A DNA stretch of 64,000 nt from Rhodopseudomonas palustris. GTDB lineage: Bacteria; Pseudomonadota; Alphaproteobacteria; Rhizobiales; Xanthobacteraceae. Under the pieces are notes generated by a model that saw only the letters and a list, made by a program, of their open reading frames with translations, was not told the origin of the DNA and made no database searches. A program made the position numbers and the translations under genes. The stretch covers positions 4,603,501-4,667,500 of the forward strand of contig NZ_CP041387.1 in assembly GCF_007005445.1 (NCBI RefSeq), written 5' to 3'. Numbering within the stretch: position 1 is the first letter of the stretch; each line of letters opens with the position of its first letter. Below are positions 26,763 through 34,881 of this stretch, in pieces.

Positions 26763-28277
26763 CTAACCGATCAGCGATTTGCCGGTCATCTCGGTCGGCT
26801 GCGGCAACTCCATCAGCTTGAGCAGCGTCGGGGCGAGATCGGAGAGCTGGCCGTCGGACAGCGGGCCGTCGTGGCCGACCAGCAGCACCGGCACCGGATT
26901 GGTGGTGTGCGCGGTGTGCGGCCCGCCGGTCTCGGGATCGCGCATCATCTCGCAATTGCCGTGGTCAGCGGTGACCAGCAGCGCGCCGCCGGCGTTGCGG
27001 ATCGCCGCGACGATACGGCCGAGCTGGGTGTCGACCGTCTCGACTGCCTTGATCGCCGCCGGCAGGCTGCCGGTGTGGCCGACCATGTCCGGATTGGCGA
27101 AGTTGAGGACGATCAGGTCGTATTTGCCGGATTCGATCGCCGCGACGGCCTTATCGCCGAGCTCCGGCGCCGACATTTCCGGCTGCAGATCGTAGGTTGC
27201 GACCTTCGGCGACGGCACCATGATCCGGTCTTCGCCCGGATAAGGCACTTCCTCCCCGCCATTCAGGAAGTAAGTGACGTGCGGATACTTCTCCGTCTCC
27301 GCCATCCGAAGCTGATGCAGGCCGGCGTCGGCGACCACTTGGCCGAGGCCATTCACCAAGCTTTGCGGCGGGAAAATCGTACCCATCAGCGCATCGAGCG
27401 CGGTCGAGTACTGTGTCATGCCGACGGCGGCCGCGATCTTCTTCACCTGCTTGCGTGGGAAGCCGGCGAAAGCGGGGTCGAGCAAGGCGGCGAGGATTTC
27501 GCGCACCCGGTCGGCGCGGAAGTTGAAGCACAGCACGCCGTCGCCATCGCGCATGCCCTGATAGTCACCGACGACGGCCGGCACGATGAACTCGTCGTTC
27601 ACCCCGGCCGCATAGCCGTCCGCGATCACCGCGTCGGCGTTCGCAAACCGCGGCCCGTCGGCATCGGCGATCACCCCATAGGCCTTGGACACGCGCTCCC
27701 AGCGGTTGTCGCGGTCCATCGCATAATAGCGGCCGCTGACGGTGGCGATCGGCACATTCGGCGGCAGGTCGGCGCGCAGCCGCACGATGTCGTCGACCGC
27801 GGATTTCGGCGGCGTATCGCGGCCGTCGGTGAAGGCGTGCAGCACCGTCGGCACGCCGGCCTTGGTCAAGATTTTGGCCAGGGCGCAGGCATGGTCCTGG
27901 TGCGAGTGCACGCCGCCGGGCGAGACTAGGCCCATCAGGTGGCAGGTGCCGCCGCTGGCGCGCAATTTTTCGATGAACGTCACCAAACCCGGCGCCCGCT
28001 CGATCTCGCCGCTGGCGATGGCGTCGCTGATCCGCGGCAGATCCTGCATCACCACGCGGCCGGCACCGATGTTGAGATGGCCGACCTCGGAGTTGCCCAT
28101 CTGGCCGTTTGGCAGTCCGACCGATTTGCCGGACGTGCGCAGAAACGCATGCGGGCCGTTGCCCCACAGCGCGTCGAAGGTCGGCGTCTTGGCCTGCAGC
28201 ACGGCGTTGTCGGCCGGGTCCTCGCGCCACCCCCAGCCATCGAGAATCACGAGCATCACGGGGCGACGGGACTGCAT
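26763..28277 (-). CDS. gpmI: 2,3-bisphosphoglycerate-independent phosphoglycerate mutase
   Basis: Interconverts 3- and 2-phosphoglycerate without cofactor, using two Mn ions and a serine phospho-intermediate. The 504-aa protein has MLVILDGWGWRED (metal), GNSEVGHLNIGAGRVV carrying the nucleophilic Ser, HAFTDGRDTPP, NFANPDMVGHTG, and TADHGNCEMM. The ATG at 28277 follows AGGAAAG; the frame to 28337 upstream is not needed. Convergent with dapB. Confidence 0.97.
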   Translation of the reverse strand: MQSRRPVMLVILDGWGWREDPADNAVLQAKTPTFDALWGNGPHAFLRTSGKSVGLPNGQMGNSEVGHLNIGAGRVVMQDLPRISDAIASGEIERAPGLVTFIEKLRASGGTCHLMGLVSPGGVHSHQDHACALAKILTKAGVPTVLHAFTDGRDTPPKSAVDDIVRLRADLPPNVPIATVSGRYYAMDRDNRWERVSKAYGVIADADGPRFANADAVIADGYAAGVNDEFIVPAVVGDYQGMRDGDGVLCFNFRADRVREILAALLDPAFAGFPRKQVKKIAAAVGMTQYSTALDALMGTIFPPQSLVNGLGQVVADAGLHQLRMAETEKYPHVTYFLNGGEEVPYPGEDRIMVPSPKVATYDLQPEMSAPELGDKAVAAIESGKYDLIVLNFANPDMVGHTGSLPAAIKAVETVDTQLGRIVAAIRNAGGALLVTADHGNCEMMRDPETGGPHTAHTTNPVPVLLVGHDGPLSDGQLSDLAPTLLKLMELPQPTEMTGKSLIG

Positions 28278-28363
28278 GGCAACGACTTTCCTGGATGTGG
28301 GGGACGCCTCAGCGCTCCCCACACCTATGGTCGCCACCCGCCCCCGTCAATCGGCCCTGCGGT

Positions 28364-29260
28364 TCACTCGCCCCCGAGTCGTCCCGCTTCCCAGCCGATC
28401 ATCGCCTGCTTGCGCGTCAGGCCCCAGTGATAGCCGGTGAGCGCGCCGCCTTTGCCGAGCGCGCGATGGCACGGCACCACGAACGAGATCGGGTTCTTGC
28501 CGACCGCTGCGCCGACCGCGCGCGAGGCTTTCGGCAGGCTGATCTTGGCGGCGATGTCCGAATAGCAGACCGCTTTGCCGAGCGGGATCTTCAGCAGCGT
28601 CTCCCACACCCGCACTTCGAAATCGGTGCCAATTAGCACCACTCGCAGCGGCTGTTCTGGGCACCAGTGCGCCGGATCGAAGATCCGCTGCGCCAGCGGC
28701 GCGGTGGTGTCCTGATCCGGCACGCAAACCGCGCGCGGCCAGCGCTGCTGCAGATCGACCAGCGCCGTCTGCTCCTCGCCGGGATCGGCGAAGGCGAGAC
28801 CGGCCAGGCCGCGATCGGACGCGATGATCACCGCCGTGCCGAACGGCGACGGATGGAAGCCGTAGCGCAGGCCGAGCCCGGCGCCGCCGGCCTTCCATTC
28901 ACCTGGCGACATCGCCTCGTGGGTGACGAACAGATCGTGCAGCCGGCCCGGCCCGGACAGGCCGGATGCCAGCGCGGCGTCGAGCACGCTGGCGGAATCG
29001 CGCAGCAGCGATTTGGCGTGGTCGAGCGTCAGCGCCTGCATGAACGCCTTCGGCGTCAGCCCGGCCCAACGCCGGAACAGATGGTGCAACTCGTCGGGCG
29101 TCAGGCCGGCGGCGTCGGCGATCGCCTCGATGGTCGGCTGCGCCTTCCACTTCTGCGAGATGAAGGCGATGGCGCGCCGCACGCAGTCGTAATCGGCCAG
29201 CGCGGAATCGCGGGCGCCGGGTTTGACGAGGTGGTGGTCGGCAAGGGCGAGGTTCATCAT
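28364..29260 (-). CDS. Ada-like fusion: AraC-type HTH plus O6-methylguanine-DNA methyltransferase
   Basis: A 298-aa two-domain protein. The N-terminal AraC-type HTH covers roughly residues 15-110 (IEAIADAAGLTPDELHHLFRRW, MQALTLDHAKSLLRD). The C-terminal part is an alkyltransferase with the active-site VVPCHRALGKGG, Cys accepting the alkyl group. The N-terminal zinc-finger domain of classical Ada, which senses methyl phosphotriesters, is missing, so this protein cannot sense damage the same way. Start ambiguous: adjacent ATGs at 29260 and 29257, with the frame open to 29296. Confidence 0.87.
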   Translation of the reverse strand: MMNLALADHHLVKPGARDSALADYDCVRRAIAFISQKWKAQPTIEAIADAAGLTPDELHHLFRRWAGLTPKAFMQALTLDHAKSLLRDSASVLDAALASGLSGPGRLHDLFVTHEAMSPGEWKAGGAGLGLRYGFHPSPFGTAVIIASDRGLAGLAFADPGEEQTALVDLQQRWPRAVCVPDQDTTAPLAQRIFDPAHWCPEQPLRVVLIGTDFEVRVWETLLKIPLGKAVCYSDIAAKISLPKASRAVGAAVGKNPISFVVPCHRALGKGGALTGYHWGLTRKQAMIGWEAGRLGGE

Positions 29261-29311
29261 ACCGCCGATGTTACCCATCGCGGCGTCCGCCGCCACCCGA
29301 TTTCCTGGCCT

Positions 29312-29827
29312 TCAGGGCTGGTACAGCGGACCGCGCCGCGCGGCATCCAGCGCCGCCATCAATGCATTGGCGAAGCTGGCCTTTTCCTCGGCACCGAGGA
29401 ATCCGGCGATCGCCAGCCGGCGCCCTGAGGAGACCAGATACAGCCGCTCGATCCCGGCCTCGTGGTGGACGATCTTTTCCAGCCGCACCCAGAGCGGGTT
29501 CAACACCCATTCGGCCACCTCGCCGCGCGCCGAGGTGCGACGGACCCGCAGTTCGTTGCAGGTCATCGAGATCTCCTCGCTGGCCCGGGCGCGGGCGAAG
29601 CTCACCCTGAACGCAATGGCGAGCGCCAGCACGTCCAACCCGAAGAATCCGAATACCGGCCAGGCGCCCATCATCCAGAACGCCAGCCCGGCCGCGAAGC
29701 TCACGGTGCCGACCAGCCCGATCAGGATCAGAAATCCGTTGTGACTCAAGGCACGGTGCGGCTTCAGCCGCGCCGAAAACAGTTTCGGCTCTCTCGAATC
29801 CGGACCAAGATCAGGTTCTGTCGCCAT
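29312..29827 (-). CDS. DUF2244 membrane protein
   Basis: A 171-aa protein with two transmembrane helices (about residues 31-50 and 54-73: LILIGLVGTVSFAAGLAFWM and VFGFFGLDVLALAIAFRV) and a C-terminal cytoplasmic domain (RVRRTSARGEVAEWVLNPLWVRLE, FLGAEEKASFANALMAAL). It matches the DUF2244 family of alphaproteobacteria, whose role is unknown. It is divergent from nth with only 22 bp between start codons. Confidence 0.82.
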   Translation of the reverse strand: MATEPDLGPDSREPKLFSARLKPHRALSHNGFLILIGLVGTVSFAAGLAFWMMGAWPVFGFFGLDVLALAIAFRVSFARARASEEISMTCNELRVRRTSARGEVAEWVLNPLWVRLEKIVHHEAGIERLYLVSSGRRLAIAGFLGAEEKASFANALMAALDAARRGPLYQP

Positions 29828-29849
29828 AGCGGAATATTATACCTCACCC

Positions 29850-30632
29850 ATGCCGAAAACCACCCGCCGCCCCGCCAAGCCGGCCGCCAGGACGCCTGCG
29901 ACGCCCCCTGCCAAATCCGCCAAGCGCGCCATCACCGCCAAGCCGAAACCAGCGGCCAAGCCGGCGGCGCCCCGCCGCGGTAAGTCCCCGCGCCGCTGGA
30001 GTGCAGCCGAAGTGCACGAGGCGTTCAGCCGCTTCGCCAAGGCCAACCCGGAGCCGAAGGGCGAACTCGAACACCTCAACCCGTTCACGCTGCTGGTCGC
30101 GGTCGTGCTCTCGGCGCAGGCGACCGACGCCGGCGTCAACAAAGCGACGCGGCCGCTGTTCGCGGTCGCCGACACGCCGCAGAAGATGCTGGCGCTCGGT
30201 GAGGACCGGCTGCGCGAGTACATCAAGACCATCGGGCTTTTTCGCACCAAGGCGAAGAACGTGATTGCGCTGTCGCAAAAACTGATCACCGACTTTGGCG
30301 GTGAGGTGCCGGACACCCGCGAGGCGCTCGAGACGCTGCCCGGCGCCGGCCGAAAGACCGCCAATGTGGTGCTGAACATGGCGTTCGGTCAGCCGACCAT
30401 GGCGGTCGATACTCATGTATTCCGGGTTGGTAATCGCACCGGGCTGGCACCCGGCGAAACGCCGCTCGCGGTCGAGCTCGAACTCGAACGGGTGATCCCG
30501 GCCGAGTTCATGCAGCACGCCCATCACTGGCTGATCCTGCACGGCCGCTACACCTGCCTCGCGCGCAAGCCGCGCTGCGAGGTCTGCCTGATCGCCGATC
30601 TGTGCCGCTGGCCGGAGAAGACGGTGAGTTAG
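29850..30632 (+). CDS. nth: Endonuclease III with basic N-terminal tail
   Basis: DNA glycosylase/AP lyase that removes oxidised pyrimidines. The 260-aa protein carries the helix-hairpin-helix LETLPGAGRKTANVVLNMAFG with the catalytic Lys, the catalytic Asp in VDTHVFRVGNR, and the 4Fe-4S loop with Cys spacing 6-2-5 (CLARKPRCEVCLIADLC). About 48 residues rich in Lys, Ala and Pro precede the catalytic core; E. coli Nth lacks this. No later in-frame start would give a full core, so the tail is likely real. Confidence 0.95.
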   Translation: MPKTTRRPAKPAARTPATPPAKSAKRAITAKPKPAAKPAAPRRGKSPRRWSAAEVHEAFSRFAKANPEPKGELEHLNPFTLLVAVVLSAQATDAGVNKATRPLFAVADTPQKMLALGEDRLREYIKTIGLFRTKAKNVIALSQKLITDFGGEVPDTREALETLPGAGRKTANVVLNMAFGQPTMAVDTHVFRVGNRTGLAPGETPLAVELELERVIPAEFMQHAHHWLILHGRYTCLARKPRCEVCLIADLCRWPEKTVS

Positions 30633-30661
30633 TTCGGACTGTCCTGTGTCCGGGCCCTATC

Positions 30662-30746
30662 CGTCATTGCGAGCGAAGCGAAGCAATCCAGAGGTCGCGA
30701 AGGGTGACCGGGATTGTTTCGTCGCTTTTCTCTTCGCAATAACGAG
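30662..30746. repeat. Dispersed intergenic palindromic repeat
   Basis: cgtcattgcgagcgaagcgaag opens the element and ctcttcgcaataacgag closes it, forming imperfect inverted ends around an inner gcaatcc / ggattgt pair. This sequence type is common between genes of Bradyrhizobium and Rhodopseudomonas. It lies between the convergent nth and S10 peptidase genes. Confidence 0.7.
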
Positions 30747-30758
30747 ACCGCCGCCGAA

Positions 30759-32324
30759 CTACTTCATCATCGCCTTCACTTCGTCGTGCAGCGATCGCCG
30801 GGCGGTGTCGTCGGCGTAGAACATGTGGCCGCCGGGATAGACGATGTACTTCACGCGTTTGTCCGCCAACGTCGGTGGTAACTGATCGAGGATCATCTGC
30901 GTGCCGTAATACGGCACGGCGAGGTCGAACAGGCCGCCGGTGACCAGCACCTGCAGGCTCGGGTCGACGCTGAGAATTTCACGAAGCTGCGTGGTCGATT
31001 CCAGCGGCTGGCGGCCGCGGCCGAAATCCCATTGTTCGGCGACCGAGCCGTTGAGCAGCTCGTAGGAGCCGTCGGGCTTCCAGTTCAGCGTGTTGCGGGT
31101 GAGATCGACCGCCGCACTGGTCAGCGGTGCGATCAGGGAATCCGCCGACGGATCGCCGAAATGCGCGCCGCTTGAATCCGGGAACGGATCGAGCCCCAGT
31201 CTGGCGCCGTCGAACCGCCCGGTGACACGCCCACGGTCGCGATCGAATTCGCGCTGGAATTCGCGGGTATCGAAGCGGCCGGCGAGCCGCCGGCTCACGG
31301 TCTTGTCGATCCCGGTCAACGCGGCGACGCGGTCGGCCAGCCGCGTGGTGGCTTCCTTGTCGGCCTCGCCCTTGATCAGATCGGTGATGAATTCGCTGCG
31401 CGCGTAACTTTCGACGTCGGCGAGGTCGGCGCGGGTCACCTTGCCCTTCTGTTGCCGCGCCACCGCGGCCAGCGACGGCAGCCGGGCCGCATATTGCAGC
31501 AGGCTGCTGCCCGACAGGTCGCGGAAATCGAGTGCCGGTGACACCAGGATCAGGCCGTTGACGCCGATGCCCTGCTTGGTCTGCAGGTTGCGCACCACGC
31601 GCGGACCACGGATGCCGCCATAGCTTTCGCCGGCGATGTATTTCGGCGAGGTCAGCCGGTCGTTCTTCTCCAGCCAGCGCCGGATCGCCAGCGCGATCGC
31701 CGAAATGTCGCCGTCGACCGAATAGAATTGCTTGCGCACCTCATCGCCGCTGGCAGCGAAACGGCTGTAGCCGGTGCCGACCGGATCGATGAACACCAGA
31801 TCGGTGAAGTCCAGCCAGGTCTCGGCATTGGCCTGCAGCACCGGCGGCGAAGACGCCACCACGCTGTTGCCGATCGGCAGCCGCCACGGTCCGGCGGCGC
31901 CGAGCTGCAGCCAGGCCGAGGATGCGCCGGGTCCGCCGTTGAACAGGAAGGTCACCGGCCGGGTGCGTGCATCGGCGCCGTTGAGCTTGTAGGCGGTGAT
32001 GGCGATATCGGCCTGCGGCTCGCCTTTGCCGTTGTACAGCCGGATCGATCCGGCTGTGGCGGTGAACGCCAGGGTACGGCCGGGCAGCACGAGGCTGTGC
32101 CTGGTGGTGACGTCGGGCGGCAGGCTGCTGAGCTCGGCGCGAGCCGGCGAGGCGTCGGCTTTGCCGGGAGCGGTCTCGGCCTGCTCCGAGCCGGGCTTGG
32201 CGCGGTCGGCATGCGGCGCCGCGCGCTGTTCCTGGGCGATTGCGGCGTTCAGGCCCAGCGGCGGCAGCGCGAGCGCCGCGATCAGCACAGCGGCGGGCAC
32301 GGCGGAGCGGGTCGACAGCGGCAT
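30759..32324 (-). CDS. Secreted S10-family serine carboxypeptidase-like protein
   Basis: A 521-aa exported protein with a signal peptide (AAVLIAALALPPLGLNAAIAQ). The alpha/beta hydrolase domain has the S10 signatures FLFNGGPGASSAWLQLGAAGPW and the nucleophile loop YIAGESYGGIRGP, with the distal His probably in VYPGGHMFY and an Asp in the GGLFDLAVPY region. S10 enzymes remove C-terminal residues from peptides at acidic pH; bacterial members are poorly characterised. Probably periplasmic. Confidence 0.88.
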   Translation of the reverse strand: MPLSTRSAVPAAVLIAALALPPLGLNAAIAQEQRAAPHADRAKPGSEQAETAPGKADASPARAELSSLPPDVTTRHSLVLPGRTLAFTATAGSIRLYNGKGEPQADIAITAYKLNGADARTRPVTFLFNGGPGASSAWLQLGAAGPWRLPIGNSVVASSPPVLQANAETWLDFTDLVFIDPVGTGYSRFAASGDEVRKQFYSVDGDISAIALAIRRWLEKNDRLTSPKYIAGESYGGIRGPRVVRNLQTKQGIGVNGLILVSPALDFRDLSGSSLLQYAARLPSLAAVARQQKGKVTRADLADVESYARSEFITDLIKGEADKEATTRLADRVAALTGIDKTVSRRLAGRFDTREFQREFDRDRGRVTGRFDGARLGLDPFPDSSGAHFGDPSADSLIAPLTSAAVDLTRNTLNWKPDGSYELLNGSVAEQWDFGRGRQPLESTTQLREILSVDPSLQVLVTGGLFDLAVPYYGTQMILDQLPPTLADKRVKYIVYPGGHMFYADDTARRSLHDEVKAMMK

Positions 32325-32451
32325 CAGCGTCTCCTTCGACGACGCCCGGCATCGTCGCGGCGTCGGGCATCGGTGGCTCGAATGGTCGGAGGCGACTCTG
32401 AGCGCAGGACTGCGTCAGTTTGGCGACGGTGCGGGCGAGGTGCCGCCGTCG

Positions 32452-33378
32452 TCACTCGGCCGCAGCGAGCTCCGGGGGCAGCGCGCCGTGGTCGCGGGCG
32501 AACTCGACGATTAGCCCGGCGACATCCTGCGGGCGTTCCTCATGGGCGAGATGGCCGAGCCCGGGCATGATTACGGTGCGGGCGCCGGGGACCATCGTCT
32601 TCACTCGCTCGGCGTCGCTCGACGCGATGGTCCTGTCGTTGCTGCCGGCGATCAGCAGCAGGCGCGGCGCGAGCTGCGGCAGCTCGGCGGCCAGCCGCTC
32701 CAGCCGCCATCCCGCCATCATGGTCAGCGCCGCCGCGACATGACCCGGACTGCACACCAGCCGGCGATACAGCTCGACGCCCTGCGGATCGAGCGTCGAC
32801 CCAGTGTCGGCGATCATCCGTTCCACCATGCCCTGCGTCCGGGCGAACCGCGCCACCAGGCGCGGCACCATCGCGCTTGCCGCCAGCAGCCGCGCCAGCG
32901 GCAGCATCCAGCGCCCGGCGCGCCCGCCGATCGGCAGCAGCGCGCCGTTGAGGCTGACGAGCGCGGCCGGCGCGATGCCGCCGTCGAGACACATCCGCGC
33001 CAGCACGGCGGCTCCGGCCGAATGCCCGCCCACCACCACCGGACGGTGCCCCAGCGTGTGCAGCAGCGCGGCGAGACCCGACGCCATCCCGTCGAGCGAC
33101 ATCCGGGCGCGCTCGGGCGTTTCGCTGAAGCCGTGGCCGGGAAGGTCGGGCGCGATCACCGTGAAATGCTCGGCGAGCAGCGGCGCCAAGTGCCGCCACG
33201 AATGCGTCGACGCGCCGGTGCCGTGAAGTAGCAGCAGTGCGGGGCCATGGCCGATCTGCTGCACGTGCCAGCGCAAGCCGGCCGCACGCACGAAGCTGCT
33301 GCCGTGGCGGTTTGGCCAATCGTGTCCGTCACGCTCCCAATCGGGCCCGAGGTCGGACCGGACTGTCGCCGTCGCCAT
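32452..33378 (-). CDS. bchO: BchO-like alpha/beta hydrolase (Mg-chelatase accessory protein)
   Basis: A 308-aa hydrolase matching BchO, a protein encoded with Mg-chelatase genes of bacteriochlorophyll synthesis. Typical BchO blocks are seen: WERDGHDWPN, LLLLHGTGASTHSWRHLAP, APDLPGHGFSETP, the nucleophile elbow GGHSAGAAVLARM and LNGALLPI. The biochemical role of BchO is not settled. No other photosynthesis gene is in the window, so this copy lies outside a photosynthesis cluster as far as can be seen. Start uncertain: ATG at 33378, or 33438, with the frame open to 33624; no strong ribosome-binding site at either. Confidence 0.8.
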   Translation of the reverse strand: MATATVRSDLGPDWERDGHDWPNRHGSSFVRAAGLRWHVQQIGHGPALLLLHGTGASTHSWRHLAPLLAEHFTVIAPDLPGHGFSETPERARMSLDGMASGLAALLHTLGHRPVVVGGHSAGAAVLARMCLDGGIAPAALVSLNGALLPIGGRAGRWMLPLARLLAASAMVPRLVARFARTQGMVERMIADTGSTLDPQGVELYRRLVCSPGHVAAALTMMAGWRLERLAAELPQLAPRLLLIAGSNDRTIASSDAERVKTMVPGARTVIMPGLGHLAHEERPQDVAGLIVEFARDHGALPPELAAAE

Positions 33379-33914
33379 CGACGACGAGGTTTGACGAGGG
33401 TCGTGCGCCGGATGAGGGACCAAGCCGATCGTCTCCATGGGGCCGCGAGGAATGGCGGTCCATTGAGACAAACGCAGTCCCGCCCAAGAGTTCCTTCGCC
33501 GACCGGATTTCACCACTCCACGCTGCATAAAGGTAATCGGTGCAGATAAGTCGGGCGCCGGCCGCCTCGTGCAACTAACAAGTTGGGCCGCGCGCCGATG
33601 CCAGGTTGACAGTCGATACGTCAAGCCTGCGCGACAACGGGCCTAACTAACAGCTTGGTCGTCGTACCGCATTGACACCCGGTGTCAGGCGCGGCCGACA
33701 GTTGGTCGCCTCGCGAAGCGGATTTCCGCGGCGTGTCCAATACCCGTCACGACCTGCGCCGGCGCCGCGCCAGGGGTTCTTTCGTGTATCCGCGCTGCGC
33801 AAACTAATTGATACTTCACCGCAGCTTGGAACGTCGCGATCCGGTGCGGGTTTCAGCTCTCAGGACGTTCGGTGACCCGCACGGTGTCGTGGTTCCCCTC
33901 AGGAGTGCTCAGCG
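33379..33914. other. Long intergenic region upstream of bchO with repeats and palindromes
   Basis: A 536-bp gap between bchO (minus) and the 36-aa ORF (plus). It holds two related 14-mers, aactaacaagttgg at 33573 and aactaacagcttgg at 33645, 72 bp apart; a perfect palindrome TGACACCCGGTGTCA at 33673-33687; and an overlapping TGT-N12-ACA at 33683-33700. The AT-richer run aaactaattgatactt near 33800 could hold a promoter. No credible larger ORF is seen. Confidence 0.5.
33683..33700. promoter_or_regulatory. Candidate PpsR/CrtJ site (TGT-N12-ACA)
   Basis: TGTCAGGCGCGGCCGACA fits the TGT-N12-ACA consensus bound by the photosynthesis repressor PpsR/CrtJ and lies about 305 bp upstream of the bchO start. 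A six-base consensus occurs by chance every few kilobases, and a second copy, usual for PpsR control, was not found. It overlaps the palindrome at 33673-33687. Confidence 0.3.
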
Positions 33915-34025
33915 ATGAAGATGTCTCACCTTGCGAATTTCCTGATGATGATCGTCGGCGGCGCGGTGCAGGAGGTGTCGTCCGCGGTTCGCCGCAAGCT
34001 GCGGAACGTGCCGCAGAACCAATAG
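33915..34025 (+). CDS. Candidate 36-aa small protein
   Basis: ATG at 33915, preceded by aggag with suitable spacing, opens a 36-codon frame ending TAG at 34023. The product starts MKMSHLANFLMMIVGGAV, a hydrophobic stretch that could insert in the membrane, and ends in a basic tail (VRRKLRNVPQNQ). It sits between a long regulatory-looking gap and the EI24 gene on the other strand. An inner ATG at 33921 is also possible. There is no homologue I can name; it may be a chance frame. Confidence 0.4.
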   Translation: MKMSHLANFLMMIVGGAVQEVSSAVRRKLRNVPQNQ

Positions 34026-34048
34026 GGTCCGTCGCCTCTCCGTGCAGA

Positions 34049-34792
34049 TCAGCGCAGCATGCTGCGCTGATCCGGCGCGATCACTTCGGGGCGCGATCCC
34101 GACAGCCGCTTGTGCAGATGCACCATGAAGGCCATGCCGAACAGCGGCGTCGCCAGGTTGACGATCGGGATCGACACGAAGGCGGCGATGATCAGACCGC
34201 CGATGAAAACCGTGGTGGCGTTGTCGCGCCGCATCGCCTTGGCTTCCGGCGCAGGACGGAAGCGCATCGCGGCGAGCTCGAAATATTCCCGGCCGAGCAG
34301 CCAGGCGGTGGCGACGAAGAATACGATCGCGCCGGCGCCCGCGAAGAACAAAAACGGCAGCGCCACGAGGTAGACCAGAATGGTCAGCAACGCGGTCTTC
34401 ACCGTCTCCCAGGTGGCGAGGCCGATCGGCAGCGCGACGCCCGGAGCTTCATGCGGATAGGATGCGCGCTCGACCTGCTCGGCGGCTTCGTCGACGAAGA
34501 TGCCGGCGACTAGCGAGGTCACGGCCGGCATCAGGAACACCGCGCCGACCACGATGCCAAGCCCGGCGGCAATCGACAGCACCCATGACAGGATATTCAG
34601 CGGGGTCTGGAAGCCGCCCAGCGCCGCCTCGGCCCAGAGCTCGCTCGATGTGGCGGCCCAGCTCAGCAGTCGCTGCAATCCGATCGCCGCCACCGCGATC
34701 AACGCCAGCGCAAAGCCGACCGAGCGCCACAGGATCGAGCGCATCGGCGGCGACAGAATTTGGGTGAGCGCCTTGAAGGCGGCGTCGAGCAT
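34049..34792 (-). CDS. EI24/CysZ-like membrane protein
   Basis: A 247-aa integral membrane protein with about five to six hydrophobic helices (FALALIAVAAIGLQRLL, LSIAAGLGIVVGAVFLMPAV, LTILVYLVALPFLFFAGAG, TVFIGGLIIAAFVSIPIVNL). The motif LMPAVTSLVAGIFVDEAAEQVE and the REYFELAAMRF segment fit the EI24 domain family, whose bacterial member CysZ carries sulfate. There are no cys genes nearby, so sulfate transport is only a possibility. The ATG at 34792 follows GAGGAC. Confidence 0.78.
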   Translation of the reverse strand: MLDAAFKALTQILSPPMRSILWRSVGFALALIAVAAIGLQRLLSWAATSSELWAEAALGGFQTPLNILSWVLSIAAGLGIVVGAVFLMPAVTSLVAGIFVDEAAEQVERASYPHEAPGVALPIGLATWETVKTALLTILVYLVALPFLFFAGAGAIVFFVATAWLLGREYFELAAMRFRPAPEAKAMRRDNATTVFIGGLIIAAFVSIPIVNLATPLFGMAFMVHLHKRLSGSRPEVIAPDQRSMLR

Positions 34793-34881
34793 GGCGGCGT
34801 CCTCGTCCCGGAAAAACAGCCTCGCACAGGTAGAGACCGCACCGATGTTCGGCAAGGGCCGGAACGCTGGGGCGGGCGTGC

